In this document: positions 14,808 to 22,309 of the stretch, one piece after another | Layout of the letters: every line of letters starts with the position of its first letter | Numbering within the stretch: the first letter of the stretch is position 1 | Notes under the pieces: model-generated | The model's input: only the letters and a program-made list of their open reading frames with translations | Told to the model about the DNA's origin: nothing | Databases searched by the model: none | Translations under genes and position numbers: made by a program | Assembly (NCBI GenBank): GCA_027315255.1 | Contig: DAHUYL010000137.1 | Coordinates: 1 to 35,687 of the forward strand | DNA length: 35,687 bases | From: Solirubrobacterales bacterium | GTDB taxonomy: Bacteria > Actinomycetota > Thermoleophilia > Solirubrobacterales > Solirubrobacteraceae | Direction of reading: 5' to 3'

Positions 14808-15873
14808 ATGGCCGCGATCGATGTCCACGCGCGCTCGACGTATGCGGCGTCGCTGGACGTGCTGACCGGCGAGCTGTCGAGGCGGCGGTTCGATACCGGG
14901 GCGGTGGAGCCGGTGGTCGAGTGGCTGGGTGGCTTGCCTGGGCCGGTGCGTGCCTGCTACGAGGCGGGACCGACCGGGCTCGGGATGTATCGGGCGGCGG
15001 TGGCGGCGGGGGTCGACTGTCAGGTGATCGCGCCGTCGGAGCCGCCACGGCCGGCTGGGGATCGCAACAGGTCCGACCGCCGGGATACCGACCTGCTCTC
15101 GCGGCAGTTGATGACCGGGGCGCTCACGCCGGTCGCGGTTCCCTCGGCGACGTTCGAGGCCGCGCGGGATCTCGCCAGAGCGCGCGAGCAGGTCAGGCTC
15201 GACTTGATGCGCTGCCGGCATCGGCTGTCGAAGCTGCTGCTGCGTCACGGCCGGGTGTGGGACCGCACGGCGTGGACGATGGTGCACCGCCAGCGGCTTC
15301 ATGCGCAGCGGTTCGAGCAGCAGAGCACCGAGCTGGCGTTCATCGGCAACTTGGCCGCCTGCGACGGGCTGAGGGCCCGCAGAGAGGCGCTCGACGAGCG
15401 GCTCTCGAGGGTCGCGCCGGCCCCGGAGTTCTGGCCGCTGGTCCGCCGGTTGCGCGCGTTCCGTGGGATCGACACGCTCTCGGCGCTGGTCGTGGTGCTC
15501 GAGGTCGCAGACTTCACCCGGTTCCCGCGCGCGGTGCGGCTCGGCTCGTGGCTTGGGCTGGTGCCGTCCCGTCAGCAGTCCGGCGAGTCAGACGTGCCGG
15601 GTCGATCACCAAGACCGGCTCCAAGTACGCCCGGCGGATCGTGGTCGAGGCCTCTTGGCACTAGTGCCCTTCCACCGGGGCACAGCCGCGCGTTGTACGA
15701 GCGCCAGCAGGGGCTGCCCGACCACGTCCTGCGAATCGCCTCACGCGCCCAGAGCCGCCTCTACCGCGTGCACAAGCGGATGCGGGAGCGCAAGAAGCCC
15801 GGCAAATGTGGTCGTGGTCGCGTGCGCGCGCGAGCTCGCCTGCTTCCTCTGGGCCGCGGCGACCGCTCCATAG
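14808..15873 (+). pseudogene. IS110-family transposase, frameshifted
   Basis: The intact protein would have about 355 residues. The N-terminal DEDD (RuvC-like) domain is readable: Asp in AAIDVHA, Glu in CYEAGPTGLG, and the Asp pair in SDRRDTDLLSRQL. The central helical region and the start of the C-terminal Transposase_20 domain (FRGIDTLSALVVVLEV, LGLVPSRQQSGES) stay in the same frame to about 15590. The continuation GSITKTGSKYARRIVVEASWH is in another frame and ends at a stop at 15662-15664. ALYERQQGLPDHVLRIASRAQ returns to the first frame, and NVVVVACARELACFLWAAA is in the third frame. So at least three indels have broken it. AAGGAGG at 14777 fits a GTG at 14791 that is out of frame with the ATG at 14808, suggesting a fourth. 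It should be inactive. Confidence 0.85.
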
Positions 15874-16427
15874 CCCAGCCTGACAGCCCGCTCCTGCTCG
15901 GGTGGGGAGGCGCCGGGCCCCGAAGTCCGCTGGTACGCGCGGTACTGCTATGGGCAGCCCTCACCAGGCCACGCCCGCTTCTAGACACGCGCTGGGCCGG
16001 CGACGCAACCAGCAGGTGGAGCGCTCGTCGCCAACGACCGTGGGTGCACGGCGCAGCGCCAGACCGGCGTCGACGAGCTCAGCCCCAGCCGCCGACCGGC
16101 ACAACCGCGCCAGCACCGGCCCCGCGACCACACCCCGCGCACCCACGCCCCCATACGCAGCCGATCCGCACCACCCCAACCGCAAACCTCGGTGCTGTCG
16201 AGCTTATGCCGTTTCCACGCGACCCACCGACCGTGACCCGCACCCAGGGCCGGCAGCGCCCGACCGCGCACCTCCTCACCCCCGCAGGACGACACCCGCA
16301 AGCGACCCCGCGAATCCAGCTGTGCCCGGATCGCGCGCACCCAATCCCGACCCCCCGAGTGCGGCGACGCGCTCGCCCCCAGCGTCGCAGACCGCCCGAC
16401 GATCGCGATCAACCCGACAAAGCACTG
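15874..16427. other. 554-base C-skewed stretch with no recognisable gene
   Basis: Between the transposase remnant and the DUF3105-like gene. From about 16080 the plus strand is strikingly rich in C and poor in G. Open frames exist on both strands (for example 15981-16412 on the minus strand), but none shows a recognisable motif, a plausible start signal or the expected third-position G/C pattern. The minus strand reads like a degraded coding region (WVAWKRHKLDS is the most protein-like piece). It may be a gene ruined after the IS insertion. Confidence 0.5.
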
Positions 16428-16997
16428 CTAGGAGCCGGGGCCGAGCGTCGGGCCGCTGCCGCCCGCGCCGTGCCCGAGCCAGTCCTGGGCGAACTGCGTC
16501 AGCGCTCCTCGATCGACCGTGCGCGACCGCAGCATCCGGGTCCACGCAAGCGCGAGCACACCTTCGACACCCGGCCGCCGTGCGAGCACGACGGCCAACC
16601 CGCTGGCCGCCAGCGACCGGGTGAACGGACCCGACAGGCGGGTGGCCAGCGCCAGCAGCCCGCGCGGCGGCTGCCGCGACCCGTACAGGAACAGGACGTC
16701 CCCGAGCGACAGCGCCGACAGGATCTGGTCGTTGCTGAGCCGAGCGCCGTCGCGGCGGATCGCAGAGAGCACGTGCGGGCCGCTGGTCGGCGGGTCGGAG
16801 TCATACAGCGGCTCGATCGAGCCCTTCGGAATCAGCTGGTCGCCCTGGCTGGCGAACTGCAACCCGGGCCCGGGGCCATCGGCCACCGCCGGTTGGTCGT
16901 GACTCGTGAAGTAGCCGGAGAGGAGCGCGATCAGCAGGACTGCCAGCACGATCCCGGCGAACAGGACGATGATCCGCTCGACCCAGGCGAATCTCAT
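16428..16997 (-). CDS. DUF3105-like membrane-anchored protein
   Basis: 189 residues. One N-terminal TM segment (about 8-28), then an exported domain containing YDSDPPTSGPH (64-74), the hallmark of DUF3105 proteins, followed by SLGDVLFLYG and a C-terminal helical region. The usual DUF3105 pattern has further His residues for possible metal binding; only one clear His is present in the motif here, so the domain may be divergent. The ATG overlaps the stop codon of the upstream acyltransferase by ATGA, which fixes the start and implies coupling. Role unknown; the link to lipid storage is only by operon. Confidence 0.78.
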   Translation of the reverse strand: MRFAWVERIIVLFAGIVLAVLLIALLSGYFTSHDQPAVADGPGPGLQFASQGDQLIPKGSIEPLYDSDPPTSGPHVLSAIRRDGARLSNDQILSALSLGDVLFLYGSRQPPRGLLALATRLSGPFTRSLAASGLAVVLARRPGVEGVLALAWTRMLRSRTVDRGALTQFAQDWLGHGAGGSGPTLGPGS

Positions 16998-18478
16998 GAG
17001 ACCGCATGGATCCGGCGCTGGCCGCGCCGCCCACCACGCGCTGCGGACGCGCCCGGCCCGGCCGGCCCGGCCGGCGTGACCGGGGCGAGGGCTCGGGCGG
17101 TCGCGACCAGTTCGTCGATCGCGGTTCGCAGCTCGGCGGCAAGCACTTCCACGTCCGACAGCGCGTCGTAGTCGGCGACCAGCCCGAACGCCACCGTGCC
17201 GTTGTAGCTCATCGCGGCGACCCCGAGCACGGTGTTCTCCGCCAGCGGGACCATCGGGTAGATCGCCTCGAGCCGGCGTCCGAGCATGTACAACGGCTGC
17301 TGCGGCCCGGGTACGTTCGTGACGACCAGGTTGAACATCCGCTGGCGCGCTTGCAGGCGCGCCGCCTGCGCGAGGATCGTCGGCGGGGCGAATGTCGCCA
17401 GCTCGGTCAGCGCGCGTGCCCCGAGCACCTGGCCGGAGCGCTTGAGCGCAGCCGTGGCGGCGACGATCTCCTCGAGCCGCCGGGCGGGGTCTGCGATCCC
17501 GACCGGCAGCGGCACCCAGATTGCCGCCACGCGGTTGCCGACCGTGCCGTGCTCGGCGGTGTCGCGGACGGACACCGGCACCATTGCGCGCAGGACCAGA
17601 TCTTTCGTCGGCTGACCGTGCGCTCGCAGATGGGCGCCGAGCGCTCCCGCTACCGCCGCCAGCACGACGTCGTTCACCGTCCCGCCGAGCGCGTCCTTGA
17701 CGGCCTTCAGCGCGGCCAGCGTGACCTGGACCCAGGTGACGCGCCGGTGCGGGCCGATCCGGACGTTCAACGGGCTTCGGGGCGCCGGGCGGACGCCGGC
17801 GCTCGTGATCGCGCTGAGCCCGGCAGCGACATCGCCGGCCTTTGCGACCAGCTCCCCGGGCCGGCGGGCGGCCGCCCGCAGCTCGCGCGCGAGCTCGAGG
17901 GGGGCGGTGGCGCGCTCCAGTAGCGCGTCGGCGAGCAGCTGCGACGAAGTCGGGAGCGGCCGCGGGATCCACGGCGCAGCGGGCGGCGCCACCGGCGCCG
18001 GCTCCGGCGAGACGTCGAACAGCACCGTCAGGAGGTCGACCCCGGACACGCCGTCGACGAGCGCATGGTGGGTCTTGGTCAGGATCGCGAACCGTCCGTC
18101 AGCCAGGCCCTCGACCAGCCACAGCTCCCACAGCGGCCGTGAGCGGTCGAGCGCCTGCGAGAACACGCGTCCTGCGAGCCGCTTCAGCTGGGCGTCGCCG
18201 CCCGGCCGCGGAAGCGCAGTGTGGCGGACGTGGTAGGTCAGCTGGAAGTGGGGATCGTCGACCCACGCTGGCCGGCCCTGGCGCAACGGCACGAACGCGA
18301 GCCGCTGGCGGTAGCGGGCAACCAGGTGCAGCCGGCCGCCGATCGCGGTGAGCAGGTCGTGGTACGCCGGGGCATCGCCGCAGAACACGGCGCAGGCGGC
18401 CACGTGCATGTGGGTTGCACCGCCCTCGAGATGCAGGAACGAGCTGTCGAGCCCGGTCAGCCGGTCGGGATTCGCCAC
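16994..18478 (-). CDS. Wax ester synthase / diacylglycerol acyltransferase (WS/DGAT)
   Basis: 494 residues from GTG 18478. The enzyme esterifies acyl-CoA with diacylglycerol or fatty alcohol to make storage triacylglycerol or wax esters at the membrane. The catalytic HHXXXDG motif is intact as HHALVDG (137-143, His138 and Asp142 key). PLWELWLVEGL just before it and the NDVVLA and NVPGP blocks further on are also typical. The N-terminus RLTGLDSSFLHLEGG matches the family start, which favours this GTG over an ATG 60 bases upstream. GAGAAT (18485-18490, minus) is six bases before the GTG. It is followed by a coupled DUF3105-like gene and is divergent from the riboswitch-controlled DPBB protein gene. 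Confidence 0.93.
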   Translation of the reverse strand: MANPDRLTGLDSSFLHLEGGATHMHVAACAVFCGDAPAYHDLLTAIGGRLHLVARYRQRLAFVPLRQGRPAWVDDPHFQLTYHVRHTALPRPGGDAQLKRLAGRVFSQALDRSRPLWELWLVEGLADGRFAILTKTHHALVDGVSGVDLLTVLFDVSPEPAPVAPPAAPWIPRPLPTSSQLLADALLERATAPLELARELRAAARRPGELVAKAGDVAAGLSAITSAGVRPAPRSPLNVRIGPHRRVTWVQVTLAALKAVKDALGGTVNDVVLAAVAGALGAHLRAHGQPTKDLVLRAMVPVSVRDTAEHGTVGNRVAAIWVPLPVGIADPARRLEEIVAATAALKRSGQVLGARALTELATFAPPTILAQAARLQARQRMFNLVVTNVPGPQQPLYMLGRRLEAIYPMVPLAENTVLGVAAMSYNGTVAFGLVADYDALSDVEVLAAELRTAIDELVATARALAPVTPAGPAGPGASAARGGRRGQRRIHAVS

Positions 18479-18484
18479 GGGGTG

Positions 18485-18508
18485 ATTCTCGCAGGGGCAC
18501 CGTGCCCC
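18485..18508 (-). promoter_or_regulatory. Promoter and palindromic operator candidate of WS/DGAT
   Basis: GAGAAT (complement 18485-18490) is a -10 candidate six bases from the GTG. Directly upstream, GGGGCAC (18494-18500) and GTGCCCC (18502-18508) form a perfect 7-bp inverted repeat with a one-base centre, placed where a repressor would block polymerase. Confidence 0.45.
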
Positions 18509-18539
18509 GCCGGTGACGGCCGACGAGCGCCAGATCATG

Positions 18540-18555
18540 TGTGACCGGTGTCACA
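18540..18555. promoter_or_regulatory. CRP/GlxR-type operator, perfect TGTGA-N6-TCACA
   Basis: TGTGACCGGTGTCACA matches the CRP half-sites on both sides with the canonical six-base spacing. Its centre is at about -41.5 relative to a start predicted from CACACT (18577-18582) for the rightward DPBB gene, the class II activator position. It is at about -69 for the leftward WS/DGAT promoter. Both assignments depend on predicted start sites. Confidence 0.75.
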
Positions 18556-18576
18556 CGCGCTGGCCGACCGAGCTGC

Positions 18577-18582
18577 CACACT
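18577..18582 (+). promoter_or_regulatory. -10 candidate for the riboswitch-DPBB transcript
   Basis: CACACT, predicting a transcript start near 18589, just before the riboswitch. No -35 is recognisable, as expected for an activator-dependent promoter with the operator at -41.5. Confidence 0.4.
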
Positions 18583-18596
18583 CTCGCGGTCGACCT

Positions 18597-18785
18597 GCCG
18601 AGTCGCCTTCGCCCGGTGCGATGGCGAACGGGGGACCCAATGCCGGGTGTGCATCTCTCCACCCGGCCGGGGCGAATCGGTTGCCCGGCCCACAGCCGGC
18701 CGCAGCCGTAGCGACGACGCGGAGCCGCTCTGAGCGGCTCACGGCGTCGCCGCGAGCCCGTCAGCTAACCCCGTAGGCGCCCGGT
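18597..18785 (+). promoter_or_regulatory. ydaO/yuaA-type c-di-AMP riboswitch
   Basis: The conserved blocks appear in the right order. They are GGGGGACCCAA (18630-18640), GGGGCGAATC (18669-18678), a variable stem GAGCCGCT/AGCGGCTC (18722-18729, 18733-18740) enclosed by GCGACG/CGTCGC (18711-18716, 18745-18750), and finally GAGCCCGTCAGCTAACCCCG followed by TAGGCG (18754-18779). CGCC near 18604 can close the P1 stem with GGCG at 18776-18779. In Actinobacteria this class precedes wall hydrolase genes and lowers expression when c-di-AMP binds. No intrinsic terminator is seen downstream; control may act on the AAGGAGG at 18798-18804. Exact ends are approximate. Confidence 0.92.
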
Positions 18786-18797
18786 CGGAAGAACAAG

Positions 18798-18804
18798 AAG
18801 GAGG
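18798..18804 (+). promoter_or_regulatory. Shine-Dalgarno of the DPBB gene
   Basis: AAGGAGG, nine bases before the ATG at 18814 and about 18 bases after the P1 stem of the riboswitch. A strong site, so translation is a plausible point of control. Confidence 0.75.
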
Positions 18805-18813
18805 CCCTCAGGG

Positions 18814-19536
18814 ATGAGGACCAGACATGTCCCGCACGCAGCCGAATTGGCCGCTGTGGTTGTGATGCTCGCGATTCCCAGCTCGGCCTACGCGCTGACG
18901 AGCGGTCAGCCCCGTGGCCGGGTCCCATTGACCAGGCACCCCGTCCAGCAGCGGCCGAGGCACCCCGCCGATCGGCACCGGCCGCGCCATCCGCGTCCCC
19001 AGCCGGTCCGCTTCCACATCGTCGACCGGGTCGTCGACACGGTCGCAGGCCGGCCAGCGACGGTGCACGGCTGGCTCGTGCCGGGCGCTGCGGGGCGCAC
19101 GGTCCGGCTGCTGGCCGGCGCCGGGCGCGGCTGGGCGCCGCTCGCGACAGCCCGTACCGGCCGCTACGGGGGGTTCACGCTGCGTTACGTGTTGAGCACC
19201 ACCGGGACCCGCTGGTTGCGCGTCAGCTTTGGCGGCGACCACTTCAGCAAGGCGAGCACGGCGCCCGCGGGCAGCACGGTCGCCTTGACCGCAAGGGTCG
19301 CATCGTGGTACGTCGACGCGGGCAGCACCGCCTGCGGGTTCCACGCGTTCTACGGAGTCGCCAGCCGCACGCTGCCGTGCGGCACCCACGTGACCTTGAG
19401 CTACCAGGGCCGAAGCGTGACCGCGACGGTCGACGACCGCGGCCCGTATGTCTACGGCCGCGATTACGACCTCAACCAGAACACCGCCGCCGCGCTCGGA
19501 ATGTACGGGGTGGCGACTGTGCTGGCGTCCGCCTGA
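18814..19536 (+). CDS. Secreted RlpA-like double-psi beta-barrel (DPBB) protein
   Basis: 240 residues. Signal peptide about 1-27 (hydrophobic AAVVVMLAIPSSAYA), basic Pro/His/Arg-rich linker 30-66, an Ig-like beta domain about 67-160, then a DPBB domain 163-238. DPBB proteins of this type (RlpA, and the barrel attached to some Rpf proteins) act on or bind peptidoglycan. ASWYVDAG, TACGF, LPCGT and VDDRGPYVYGRDYDL are readable; Cys174 and Cys189 probably form a disulfide. The residue normally His in the A-H-R-TLP motif is Ser184 here, while the Asp of DDRGP (207/208) is kept, so lytic activity may be altered. The ATG is set by a strong Shine-Dalgarno behind a c-di-AMP riboswitch. Confidence 0.88.
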   Translation: MRTRHVPHAAELAAVVVMLAIPSSAYALTSGQPRGRVPLTRHPVQQRPRHPADRHRPRHPRPQPVRFHIVDRVVDTVAGRPATVHGWLVPGAAGRTVRLLAGAGRGWAPLATARTGRYGGFTLRYVLSTTGTRWLRVSFGGDHFSKASTAPAGSTVALTARVASWYVDAGSTACGFHAFYGVASRTLPCGTHVTLSYQGRSVTATVDDRGPYVYGRDYDLNQNTAAALGMYGVATVLASA

Positions 19537-19572
19537 CGCCGCGCGGCGGTCCGTCCGCGCCGGGCGATTTCC

Positions 19573-20640
19573 TTGCCTGTCGTGGACGGCCGCTGCGTCG
19601 CGCACCTCGACATGGACGCGTTCTACGTGTCGGTCGAGCTGCGCCGCCGGCCGCAGCTGCGCGGAGCGCCGGTGGTCGTCTCCGGCAGCGGACCGCGCGC
19701 CGTCGTCACCACCGCCTCCTACGAGGCACGCCGCTACGGGGTCGGCTCGGCGATCCCGGCCGCGCGGGCGCGCCGCCTGTGCCCGCACGCCACCTTCCTC
19801 GAGCCCGACTTCGACTACTACCGGGCGGCGTCTCGAGAGGTCATGGCGATCGTCCGCGAGCATGTCGAGCGGGTCGAGGTGGTCGGGCTCGACGAGGCCT
19901 ACCTCGAGCTGACCGGCCTGCCAGCGCCAAAGGCCGGAATGCGGCGTCTGCGTGCCGAGATCGAGCGCGTCACCGGGTTGACGTCGTCGGTCGGGATCGG
20001 GCCCAACAAGCTGGTTGCGAAGGTCGCGTCCGATGCCGAGAAGCCCGGCGGCTTCGTCGTCCTCAGCCGCGAGCAGGCGTGCGTCCGGTTCGCCGACGCT
20101 CCGTGCGGGATGATCCCGGGAATCGGGGAGCGAACGGTGCAGCGGCTGGCCGCGCTCGGGATCCGGACGGTCGGACAGCTGGCAGCCGCTGACAGCGCGG
20201 CCCTCGCGACCGGGGGGTTCGGTGGCCGGATTCCCGAGCACCTCAGCGCGCTCGCCCGGTTCGAGCACGAGGGGGCGGTGACGGAGGAGCGCAAGGTGGC
20301 CTCGGAGTCGCGCGAGACGACTTTCGACGCCGACGTCGCCGACGCAGGCGAGCTCGAGCGGAAGCTGTCGCGGCTGACCGCCGAGCTGTGCGACGCGCTC
20401 GAGCGCCGCCACCTGCAAGGGCGCACGATCGGGATCAAGGTGCGGCTCGACGACTTCTCCACGCACACGCGCGCACGGACGCTCGCAGCGCCCGTGCGCG
20501 CCGCGGCGCACGTCGAACCGGTCGCGCTCGAGCTGCTGCGCCGGTTCGCCGCATCGCGCCCGGTGCGGCTGCTCGGCGTGCGCGTCGCCGGGCTCGAGCC
20601 GGTCGGCGAAGCGATGGCTCAACTGAGCCTGAACGTGTGA
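19573..20640 (+). CDS. dinB: DNA polymerase IV (Y family)
   Basis: 355 residues if TTG 19573 is the start; GTG 19582 in frame is an equally possible start. Translesion polymerase. The catalytic acidic residues are present in HLDMDAFYVSVE (Asp13, Asp15) and VVGLDEAYLEL (Asp107, Glu108). The little finger and helix-hairpin-helix parts follow (SVGIGPNKLVAKVASDAEKP, IPGIGERTVQRLAALGI). The C-terminus lacks an obvious beta-clamp-binding QLxLF end: the protein stops at MAQLSLNV, in which QLSLN may serve as a weak clamp motif. No LexA-type box is seen upstream in the 36 bases after the DPBB gene. Its stop is one base from the stop of the convergent thioredoxin gene. Confidence 0.95.
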   Translation: MPVVDGRCVAHLDMDAFYVSVELRRRPQLRGAPVVVSGSGPRAVVTTASYEARRYGVGSAIPAARARRLCPHATFLEPDFDYYRAASREVMAIVREHVERVEVVGLDEAYLELTGLPAPKAGMRRLRAEIERVTGLTSSVGIGPNKLVAKVASDAEKPGGFVVLSREQACVRFADAPCGMIPGIGERTVQRLAALGIRTVGQLAAADSAALATGGFGGRIPEHLSALARFEHEGAVTEERKVASESRETTFDADVADAGELERKLSRLTAELCDALERRHLQGRTIGIKVRLDDFSTHTRARTLAAPVRAAAHVEPVALELLRRFAASRPVRLLGVRVAGLEPVGEAMAQLSLNV

Positions 20641-20641
20641 G

Positions 20642-21406
20642 TCAGTAGAGGGCGGCAGCCAGCCGCCGGCGCGACGCGCGCGCGAGGTCGCTGTCGACCC
20701 CGAGCTCGTCGAGCACGCCGACGATCACCCGTCGCAGGTCGTCCTTGCGGCCGTCGGCGGCGGGCCGCGCGGTGAGCAGCAGGTCGAGGCCGCGGTCGCG
20801 ATCGCCGGCGTCGAGCGCGGCGAACGCGTCCGGCAGGTCCGCGGGGATCGCTGCCTCGCCGGCCGCGAGCGCCTGCTCGAGGGCGATCCGGGCGGCCAGC
20901 CCGTCGGCGACGAAGCTGCCCTGGACCCGGCTGAGGATCTCGAGCGCCTCCCTTGTCTCACCGCGCGCGATCAGCAACCGCGCGAGCGGCACCGCGGCGT
21001 CGGCCCGACCGGGCTCGAGCTCGACCGCGCGGCGTAGCGACGCCTCGTCGCCGACGGCGACGAGCCCGTCGGCCTCGGACGGAACGAGCGCATCGAGGAA
21101 CCGGTCGACCGCCTGGGGCGGCTGCGCGCCGACGAACTCGGCGACGACCCGTCCGTCGCGGAACGCCTTGACGGCTGGGATCCCCTGGATCTGAAAGGCG
21201 CGGGCGAGCTGCTGATTGGAGTCGACGTCGACCTTGACCAGCTCGACGGCACCGGCGCGCTGCGCGACCGCGCGCTCGAGCAGTGGCCCCAGCTGGCGGC
21301 ACGGGCCGCACCACTCGGCCCAGAAGTCGACGACGACCGGCACCGTCCGGCTGCGTTCGATGACTGCTTGGGCGAAGGTGGCTTCGGTCACATCCACGGC
21401 ACTCAT
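20642..21406 (-). CDS. Thioredoxin-fold protein with C-terminal TPR region (CnoX/YbbN-like)
   Basis: 254 residues from ATG 21406. The thioredoxin domain (about 1-110) has the WCGPC redox site (Trp32 to Cys36) and the cis-Pro loop GIPAVKAF. The rest is helical with TPR-like repeats (residues about 125-250), matching the tetratricopeptide thioredoxin family exemplified by CnoX, a holdase/redoxin. Most CnoX proteins of enterobacteria lack one Cys; this one keeps both, so it may be a real oxidoreductase. The start is chosen at MSAVDVTEATF because a longer open frame upstream overlaps the divergent hydrolase. It converges on dinB with one base between the stop codons. Confidence 0.9.
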   Translation of the reverse strand: MSAVDVTEATFAQAVIERSRTVPVVVDFWAEWCGPCRQLGPLLERAVAQRAGAVELVKVDVDSNQQLARAFQIQGIPAVKAFRDGRVVAEFVGAQPPQAVDRFLDALVPSEADGLVAVGDEASLRRAVELEPGRADAAVPLARLLIARGETREALEILSRVQGSFVADGLAARIALEQALAAGEAAIPADLPDAFAALDAGDRDRGLDLLLTARPAADGRKDDLRRVIVGVLDELGVDSDLARASRRRLAAALY

Positions 21407-21439
21407 GGTAGCCGTGGGCGATCGGCTAGAAATCGAACG

Positions 21440-22309
21440 GTGACCGACGAGCTCGTGATCGAACGCGACGGCGTCAGGCTCGCCGTCGAGGACACAGGCG
21501 AGCGGCCGGGGGACAGGCCCCCGGTGGTGCTGCTGCACGGCCTCACTGCGACGCGCCGCTACGTCGTGATGGGGTCACGCCTCCTGGAGCGGGCCGGCCA
21601 CCGCGTGATCGCCTACGACGCGCGCGGCCACGGCCGCTCCTGGCCGGCTCCCGATCCGGCCGCGTATGGATACGAGAAGCTGGTGAGCGACCTGGAGGCG
21701 GTGCTCGACGGGCTGGGGATCGAGCGGGCGGTGCTCGCAGGCGCCTCGATGGGCGCCCATACATTGCTGTCGTTCGCGCTGCGCAAGGGCGAACGGATCG
21801 CGGGCCTGGTTGTCATAACGCCGGCGTACGCGGGAAGCTCGAACCTGGGGGACCGCGACTTCGACCGCTGGGACGCGCTCGCAGCCGGCCTGCGGGCCCG
21901 CGGCGTGGACGGCTTCCTCGAGGCGTACGGCACGCCGCGCGTGCCGCCGGCGCTGCGCGACACGGTGCTGAAGGTGATTCGTCAGCGGCTGGCGCTGCAC
22001 GAGCATCCGGAGGCGGTCGCGGACGCGCTCCAGACGGTGCCGCGGTCGCGGCCGTTCGGAGAGGTGGCGGAGCTCGGGGCGATCGAAGTCCCGGTGGCGG
22101 TGGTCGCCTCGAACGACGTGGCCGACCCCGAGCATCCGCGGGCGGTCGGCGAGGCGTACGCGGCGGCGATCCCGGGTGCGCGACTCGTCACCGACCCGGA
22201 GGATCGAGGAACCGCGGGTGGCGGGAGCATCTCGCCGATCGCGTGGCAGGGGAGCCGGCTGTCCCACGTGATCGCCGAGGTGGCGCAGGCGGGCAGGCAT
22301 CGAGCGTGA
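21440..22309 (+). CDS. Alpha/beta hydrolase
   Basis: 289 residues from GTG 21440. The alpha/beta hydrolase core is clear: LLHGLTATRR (oxyanion loop), YDARGHGRS, and the nucleophile elbow GASMGAH with Ser103. An acidic residue in VVASNDVADPEHP is a likely triad member; the His is probably His274 in LSHVIAEV or one close to it. Substrate unknown. A weak -10-like TAGAAA lies seven bases before the GTG. The extreme C-terminus appears to have been changed by a 38-base tandem duplication at 22267-22342. The gene is divergent from the thioredoxin-TPR gene and converges on a secreted Fn3-like protein. Confidence 0.87.
   Translation: MTDELVIERDGVRLAVEDTGERPGDRPPVVLLHGLTATRRYVVMGSRLLERAGHRVIAYDARGHGRSWPAPDPAAYGYEKLVSDLEAVLDGLGIERAVLAGASMGAHTLLSFALRKGERIAGLVVITPAYAGSSNLGDRDFDRWDALAAGLRARGVDGFLEAYGTPRVPPALRDTVLKVIRQRLALHEHPEAVADALQTVPRSRPFGEVAELGAIEVPVAVVASNDVADPEHPRAVGEAYAAAIPGARLVTDPEDRGTAGGGSISPIAWQGSRLSHVIAEVAQAGRHRA

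Larger units (their letters stand above)
14658..15873 (+). mobile_element. Decayed IS110-family insertion sequence
   Basis: Consists of a structured 150-base leader and a frameshifted DEDD transposase. IS110 elements have no conventional terminal inverted repeats and usually make no target duplication, so exact ends cannot be set from this copy; the limits given are the gene-free leader and the last transposase stop. It lies between a thioesterase gene and a gene-poor stretch. It is the only transposase-like sequence in the window. Confidence 0.8.

Noticed and set aside
16342-16360. CCCGACCCCC shared with 14661-14670 as IS direct repeat
   Set aside because: Only ten bases of low-complexity C-rich sequence, expected by chance here, and IS110 elements usually make no target duplication.
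15981-16412. 143-residue minus-strand frame as a possible gene
   Set aside because: Trp/Cys/Gly-rich without motif or start signal. Kept only as part of the unexplained C-skewed stretch.
14688-17171. 827-residue plus-strand frame through the IS element and beyond
   Set aside because: A chimera of the true transposase frame and unrelated read-through; the later half is antisense to the DUF3105-like and acyltransferase genes.
18722-18740. GC hairpin as an intrinsic terminator before the DPBB gene
   Set aside because: It lies inside the riboswitch core between conserved blocks and has no T-tract, so it is the variable riboswitch stem.
21427-21432. TAGAAA as a leaderless -10 for the hydrolase
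   Set aside because: Lacks the final T of the TANNNT pattern; too weak to list as a feature.
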